Shown piece after piece: positions 24,315 through 27,754 of a stretch of 27,754 bases of DNA. How positions within the stretch are numbered: position 1 is the stretch's first letter; each line of letters opens with the position of its first letter. Source of the stretch: Thiocapsa sp. UBA6158 (GTDB lineage Bacteria > Pseudomonadota > Gammaproteobacteria > Chromatiales > Chromatiaceae). The notes beneath the pieces were generated by a model, which made no database searches, was not told the origin of the DNA, and saw only the letters and a list, made by a program, of their open reading frames with translations. The translations under genes were made by a program, and so were the position numbers. Location: the NCBI RefSeq assembly GCF_002423035.1, contig NZ_DIUM01000117.1, positions 15,215 to 42,968 of the forward strand, in the 5' to 3' direction.

Positions 24315-24854
24315 TCAGACCCAGGAGGCATCGTCCTTCGGCAAGCGTCCGAAATCATCGATGACCCGTGCCTGGCAGGGCGGAGTGTCGGACCAGAGCC
24401 AGAGAACGAGGTTGCGTTCAGCAGGCGTCGTGCCAGGTGCGAAGCTTGGTACGAGCGCGCCATGGCAGCCGGCGGCGATCAATGTCTCGGCGAGCGACCA
24501 GCTCGGCGGCGTTCGGTCACGCGAAACCAGGTCCTCCCAAGCACAGGCAAGTGTGGCGTCATCGACTCCGCAGGCGGCGAGTACAGCCGGATCGGTGAGG
24601 TCGATGATCCGCTCGCAGCGCACGCGATAGCCGACCAGAGTCATCGGCTGCGCCTTGAACGGCAGTCCCTGCTGGGCCTCCATCCACGCGGTCTTGGGGT
24701 CGAGTGAGGTATAGAGAGCCGGGGTGCCTCGCGGGTTGAAGCGACCGCCATGGCGTGCCGCTCCGTCGCCGGAGGTCGGCGCGAAGGCCCAGCGGGGATT
24801 GTGGGCGCGATAGACCAAACCGACGAAGGGATGCGTCGGCGGCGCATCCCTCAC
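24315..24854 (-). CDS. RES-domain toxin
   Basis: The 179-residue protein shows the RES family pattern: VYRAHNPRWAF, GDGAARHGGRFNPRGTPALYTS, LDPKTAWMEAQQ, and the late Ser region PPSWSLAE. RES toxins degrade or modify NAD+ in known systems such as MbcT. The start is GTG at 24852-24854, overlapping the antitoxin stop as GTGA. The frame continues upstream to 25004, but that part lies inside the antitoxin gene. The conserved Arg, Tyr and Glu are visible, so the toxin looks intact. Confidence 0.88.
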   Translation of the reverse strand: MRDAPPTHPFVGLVYRAHNPRWAFAPTSGDGAARHGGRFNPRGTPALYTSLDPKTAWMEAQQGLPFKAQPMTLVGYRVRCERIIDLTDPAVLAACGVDDATLACAWEDLVSRDRTPPSWSLAETLIAAGCHGALVPSFAPGTTPAERNLVLWLWSDTPPCQARVIDDFGRLPKDDASWV

Positions 24855-25219
24855 GCGTAGCCGCCTTCCGCGATTCGCGACAGATAATCCTTGACGGCCT
24901 GTGCGCGGCCATCCTTGACCAGATCCTCGGCCGTTCTGTCTCCGAACGACGGAAGCGGCTGAGAACGAAACCAGGCGAACGCGCGACCGGGTGAGCCGGT
25001 CCAACTCGTGACCCGATTGATGATCTCCACGGTGTCGCGTAGCCGCGTCTGGGTCTGGCGTGCCTCGCGCCGATCACGCTTGGAGACCGCGTCACGGGAT
25101 AATCCGGTCGCCTTGGCCAGCTCGGTCTTGGTGATGTGCAGCACTTCGGCTAGGCGATCCGTCGCAATCAGCCCTTGGTCCGTGATGACCTCGGAGAGCA
25201 GCTCGGCGAAAGCAGACAT
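24851..25219 (-). CDS. Xre/MbcA/ParS-type antitoxin
   Basis: The 122-residue protein has an N-terminal helix-turn-helix (TDRLAEVLHITKTELAKATG). A DUF2384-like C-terminal part follows, SFGDRTAEDLVKDGRAQAVKDYL ending IAEGGYA, which normally blocks the RES active site. The ATG at 25217-25219 is preferred over one 12 nt upstream because GAGG lies 6 nt before it. It is translated before the RES gene and overlaps it, the standard order for this type II module. It probably represses its own promoter. Confidence 0.88.
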   Translation of the reverse strand: MSAFAELLSEVITDQGLIATDRLAEVLHITKTELAKATGLSRDAVSKRDRREARQTQTRLRDTVEIINRVTSWTGSPGRAFAWFRSQPLPSFGDRTAEDLVKDGRAQAVKDYLSRIAEGGYA

Positions 25220-25287
25220 GGAGCGCCTCATTTATAGAACCTTTCGATAGTCAGATTATGAGGCGAACGGTCCGAGACACAAGAGCG

Positions 25288-25307
25288 ATAAGGGGCCGAG
25301 CCCTTAT
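25288..25307. repeat. perfect 7-bp inverted repeat
   Basis: ATAAGGG (25288-25294) and CCCTTAT (25301-25307) enclose GCCGAG. The hairpin ends exactly where similarity to the PP2C gene begins, so it may mark a duplication junction. Confidence 0.5.
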
Positions 25308-25474
25308 CTGGAGCATACGCTCACCGCCGCCGAGGCCGTCGAGGCTTCTTGATCCATTGGCGGCCGGGGGCGACTGGACGCAGGAAAGGACCTTTCTGAT
25401 CTTCACGGACGGTCTGCACGACACGCTGGGGCAAGAGGCGTTGGAAGCGCTTTTTCGCACCGAGCGCCCGCTGG
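25308..25474 (+). pseudogene. fragment of a duplicated PP2C phosphatase gene
   Basis: The sequence matches the PP2C gene from the region encoding LEHMLGADEAE through ETFLICTDGLHDTLGQDALE to FRTERPL (about 21147-21311). The corresponding frame keeps RTFLIFTDGLHDTLGQEALEALF. It breaks off at the end of CGCCCGCTGG and joins directly to sequence matching 23141 onward. No start or complete catalytic site is present. Confidence 0.85.
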
Positions 25475-25529
25475 TCGAATCTCGGCGGCATTTTCCGACG
25501 TTTCGACACGACGACACAGGAGTGCATCC

Positions 25530-25856
25530 ATGTCCTTCATCGCGACCCTCAGATACGCGCTCCTCGGCGCGGTGCTGATCCCGCTCGCCGCGTCGGCAGA
25601 TTCGGCGTTGCCGGTGCAGCCGATCGCCAAGTCGGGCAATTGTCCGAGCGGGTACAGCACCAGCGGCGCCTATTGCAAACCCGGCGCAAAGGCCCGTGCG
25701 GCGTTGGAGAAACGCGGATCTTGCCCGAGCGGCTATTCAACGAGCGGCGCCTACTGTCTGGCGGGCACGCAGGCGCGGCCGGCGGTGCCGAAGATCGGCG
25801 CCGGGTGCCCGTCGGGCTGGTCGAGCAGCGGGGATTATTGTCTGCGGAATCGTTGA
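25530..25856 (+). CDS. secreted protein with three cysteine-pair repeats (copy 2)
   Basis: The 108-residue protein is nearly the same as the one at 23196, with the same signal peptide and three CPSGxSxSGxYC repeats. Only a handful of residues differ (for example Thr6 for Asn, Tyr9 for Cys, Ser22 for Pro). The loss of Cys9 in the signal peptide leaves only the paired cysteines. The region 25475-25857 matches 23141-23523, including the ribosome site. Both copies remain intact, so both may be expressed. The family is unknown. Confidence 0.8.
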   Translation: MSFIATLRYALLGAVLIPLAASADSALPVQPIAKSGNCPSGYSTSGAYCKPGAKARAALEKRGSCPSGYSTSGAYCLAGTQARPAVPKIGAGCPSGWSSSGDYCLRNR

Positions 25857-26051
25857 GCGAGTGCCCGGCCTACTCAAGACCGCGCGCCCCACGCCGCCGT
25901 TTTGCGGTTCCGCCCTCCGACCGCCGATGGCAGGGTCGTCACCGAGGAGAACATTGAGCGTCTGCCCGAGCAGAAGAGATTTGATGCGCGCTGGAACCTG
26001 GCAATCGGACAAGCAAGCCTTGGTGCACGACTAAGTCCACCAGAGATCGCG

Positions 26052-26297
26052 ATGAGTCAAACCGTCAACGTTCATGAAGCCAAGACCCACTTCTCGAAGC
26101 TGCTGGAACAGGCCCATCAGGGCGAGGAGATCATCGTCGCGAAAGCCGGCAAACCCTACGCCCGCCTGATGCCGTTGGCTGATGCGTCCAAGTCTCGCCG
26201 GCCAGGAAGGCTCGCCGGGCGAGTGGGAGACGCCTTCTTCGATCAGCTGCCGGACGAGGAGCTGGATGCCTGGAACCACAGCGGGGACGCGACCTGA
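26052..26297 (+). CDS. Phd/YefM-type antitoxin
   Basis: The 81-residue protein starts MSQTVNVHEAKTHFSKLLEQ and continues with GEEIIVAKAGKPYARLMPL, the Phd/YefM DNA-binding fold. The acidic tail (QLPDEELDAWN) is the usual toxin-binding end. The frame is open upstream to 25902, but the ATG at 26052 gives the family N-terminus. The stop overlaps the PIN toxin start as TGATG, which couples the two genes. Confidence 0.9.
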   Translation: MSQTVNVHEAKTHFSKLLEQAHQGEEIIVAKAGKPYARLMPLADASKSRRPGRLAGRVGDAFFDQLPDEELDAWNHSGDAT

Positions 26298-26683
26298 TGC
26301 GCTTGCTGTTGGATACGCACGCCCTGCTGTGGTGGTTTACCGACGACCCGCGCTTGTCCGCCCGAGCACGCGCGGTCATTGCAGACACCGGCAACAGCAT
26401 CCACGCCAGCGCGGGCGGTGCCTGGGAGATCGCCACCAAGCAGAGCATCGGCAAGCCCGACGAGGTGCCGGAGGCGGCGAAGCGCTATGGCGAGCTGATC
26501 GACGCGGACGGGTTTAAACATCTGCCTGTGACCCATCTGCATGCGCTGCGGGCCGGCGGCTGGCACGTGGACCATCGCGACCCATTTGACCGGATGCTCG
26601 CCGCGCAAAGCACCTTGGAGCGCATGCCACTCGTGACAAGGGACCCGGCATTCGAACGGTTCGGGATCCAGACGCTATGGTGA
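26297..26683 (+). CDS. VapC-type PIN domain toxin
   Basis: The 128-residue protein is a PIN RNase. It begins MRLLLDTHALLWWF with Asp6, has Glu44 in GAWEIATK, and Asp95 and Asp98 in HRDPFDRMLAAQ. Thr and Asp follow in LVTRDPAF. All acidic residues of the active site are present, so it should be active against RNA. It forms a type II module with the upstream Phd-type antitoxin, whose stop overlaps its ATG. The following 170 bp hold no gene but lead to the attC-like site. Confidence 0.92.
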   Translation: MRLLLDTHALLWWFTDDPRLSARARAVIADTGNSIHASAGGAWEIATKQSIGKPDEVPEAAKRYGELIDADGFKHLPVTHLHALRAGGWHVDHRDPFDRMLAAQSTLERMPLVTRDPAFERFGIQTLW

Positions 26684-26796
26684 GACTGCGATGGAAGGAC
26701 GAAACCGACCCTGCGACCCGACCGGCATCCGAGCCCAGCGCCCCTCGACCTCGCAAAAGCAATTTTCCAACCCCCACAACGCCACGATACCGGCTA

Positions 26797-26859
26797 GTCC
26801 AACAAAAGGTTCAGATCGTCGCTCGCTGCGCTCGGACGATCTAACCTTATTCGTTAGGG
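26797..26859. other. integron attC-like recombination site
   Basis: The 63-bp element has the layout of an attC site. The outer cores are GTCCAAC (26797-26803) and GTTAGGG (26853-26859). The inner arms GGTTcAGATCGTC and GACGATCTAACC pair with one extra base (C at 26812), around a central GC-rich loop. RYYYAAC is matched fully by the left core, and the right core differs from GTTRRRY only in its last base. Read on the minus strand, the core GTTGGAC matches GTTRRRY fully. No integrase gene is in the window. Confidence 0.6.
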
Positions 26860-26865
26860 CAGCAG
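26853..26865. repeat. left 13-bp inverted end of the brnTA unit
   Basis: GTTAGGGCAGCAG here is the exact inverse of 27330-27342. It overlaps the attC-like core and contains the brnA stop codon. Confidence 0.85.
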
Positions 26866-27057
26866 TTTGTGTTCTTGCGCATACCGGCGCAATGCGCGGT
26901 TTACGGCTTCGGCACTTGGAAAGAGCTTATTGAGCTCCGGGTCTATTGTTACGACATTGGTGCCTTCGCGATACCGTTTTGCATACTTCCCGCGAGCACC
27001 GGACTTGATGAGCTCGGCAGGGTACTCCGGCCGCATCTCTTGATCATCATTGTTCAT
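26854..27057 (-). CDS. BrnA-like antitoxin
   Basis: The 67-residue protein lies directly after brnT, overlapping it by 11 nt. It carries EYPAELIKSGARGKYAKRYREG, then TNVVTIDPELNKLFPSAEAVNRALR, a short helix-rich pattern found in BrnT-linked antitoxins. It is shorter than classic BrnA, so the assignment rests on the pair as well as the sequence. The TAA stop (26854-26856) lies inside the attC-like core, as is common for genes in integron cassettes. Confidence 0.75.
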   Translation of the reverse strand: MNNDDQEMRPEYPAELIKSGARGKYAKRYREGTNVVTIDPELNKLFPSAEAVNRALRRYAQEHKLLP

Positions 27058-27322
27058 AGGCTTTACGCTCTGTAGTCGTCATGCGCCGCGCAGAGATGAT
27101 TCGAATAAGCTCCGCACGTTCGGTGAAAGAGACCACCAAGTACTCGCCTCCCTGCGATCTACCAAACAAAAGGAAGCGCTCTTCCACTTGCGAATGGTCT
27201 GGATCGGAGACAGCAGACGAGAGCTCGTCCCCGAATGCTTCCGTTGCCTCCCGGAATGTGACGCCATGTTTCTTGCTGTTTGCTCGCGCTTTCGATTCGT
27301 CCCATTCAAAGTCCATGGTCAT
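27047..27322 (-). CDS. brnT: BrnT-family toxin
   Basis: The 91-residue protein has the BrnT pattern: FEWDESKARANSKKHGVTFREA, a central region ERFLLFGRSQGGEYLVVSFT, and the end RIISARRMTTTERKAYE. BrnT is a RelE-fold RNase that stops translation. Key basic residues (Arg and Lys near the C-terminus) are present. The ATG at 27320-27322 lies 19 nt from the right inverted end of the unit, so almost no room is left for a promoter. A second ATG at 27316 is possible. Confidence 0.88.
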   Translation of the reverse strand: MTMDFEWDESKARANSKKHGVTFREATEAFGDELSSAVSDPDHSQVEERFLLFGRSQGGEYLVVSFTERAELIRIISARRMTTTERKAYEQ

Positions 27323-27329
27323 TTGGTGC

Positions 27330-27342
27330 CTGCTGCCCTAAC
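27330..27342. repeat. right 13-bp inverted end of the brnTA unit
   Basis: CTGCTGCCCTAAC here is the exact inverse of 26853-26865 and is followed by GTTATGC. It would be the 5' end of a cassette read on the minus strand. Confidence 0.85.
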
Positions 27343-27560
27343 GTTATGCATCCCGCGACCGGAACCGCGTATGCTGTGCCCGACGGCTCGCTGTAAGCTA
27401 CGCGGGTGTGTAGGCTCGCGGGTAATTCAAGTCTTAGGCAATTCTTCTTTCTTGGTTTTCGGAATATCGTGGTTTGTCCGTGGTTTTAGTGCATCCCATT
27501 ACACACAACTTTAAGTGTACAGGCTAAGATATCGCTTTTGGACGATCTCCGGGGGCGTCG

Positions 27561-27754
27561 ATGGGCTGGGCAGAAGCGGAATTTCAAGGACTTGATCTGG
27601 GCGATACGCGCCGCGAGCGGCGTGCCGTGCAGTTGATCGAGCGCTTGGCGGAGCGCCCGACGGCGAGCATCCCCGAGGCCTGCCGGGGTTGGGGCGAGAC
27701 GCAGGCGGCGTATCGGTTTCTCGGCTCCGAGGCGTACGACTGGATGGACATCCT
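27561..27754 (+). CDS. IS4-type transposase, N-terminal part
   Basis: The frame starts MGWAEAEFQGLDLGDTRRER, then RPTASIPEACRGWGETQAAYRFL, the N-terminal DNA-binding domain of IS4/Tn5-like transposases. It leaves the window after 64 codons, before the DDE residues. The 218-bp gap before it (27343-27560) holds no gene. The left end of the insertion sequence probably lies there, but its terminal repeat cannot be fixed without the other end. Confidence 0.85.
   Translation, partial: MGWAEAEFQGLDLGDTRRERRAVQLIERLAERPTASIPEACRGWGETQAAYRFLGSEAYDWMDI

Noticed and set aside
25902..26051. N-terminal extension of the Phd-type antitoxin
   Set aside because: The upstream codons do not resemble the family, and the ATG at 26052 gives the normal N-terminus.

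Overview
The window is GC-rich DNA from a gammaproteobacterium. The proteins and the order mnmG-rsmG-parA-parB next to atpI-atpB-atpE-atpF-atpH-atpA fit a purple sulfur bacterium of the Chromatiaceae (Thiocapsa or Allochromatium type). The genus is an inference from gene content, not a database result. No rRNA, tRNA or CRISPR array was seen.

Region 1 (1-7250, minus strand) is conserved chromosomal core. mnmG, rsmG, parA and parB form a tightly packed run with overlapping or near-overlapping ends. A weak terminator-like hairpin follows parB. The ATP synthase operon then starts from a near-consensus sigma70 promoter at 2841-2869 and leaves the window inside atpA. Region 2 (7313-11341, plus strand) is divergent from it: a moxR ATPase, a DUF58 membrane protein and a TgpA-type transglutaminase, a common trio thought to act at the cell envelope.

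Region 3 (about 11342-14363) is a transition. It holds a heptamer repeat, a REP-like palindrome, a degraded CheB fragment and a large protein with two AAA+ ATPase domains.

Region 4 (14364-27754) is an accessory island. It carries five toxin-antitoxin modules or remnants: DUF5615/DUF433, a broken PIN with a ribbon-helix-helix partner, RES/Xre, Phd/PIN and BrnT/BrnA. It also carries a PD-(D/E)XK nuclease joined to an EVE/PUA-like domain, with a decayed duplicate, and a second PD-(D/E)XK nuclease translationally coupled to a PP2C phosphatase. Further genes are a zincin-like gene with an in-frame stop, a Tat-exported protein with a faint FtsZ-like C-terminus, and two near-identical secreted cysteine-repeat proteins. 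The second of these is preceded by a PP2C fragment, as if a larger block had been duplicated and then internally deleted. The window ends inside an IS4-type transposase.

The most interesting structures are an integron attC-like site with matching 13-bp inverted ends around the brnTA module, the nuclease-EVE protein with its duplicated hairpin leader, and the nuclease-PP2C pair. Together they suggest a defence and plasticity island beside core genes.
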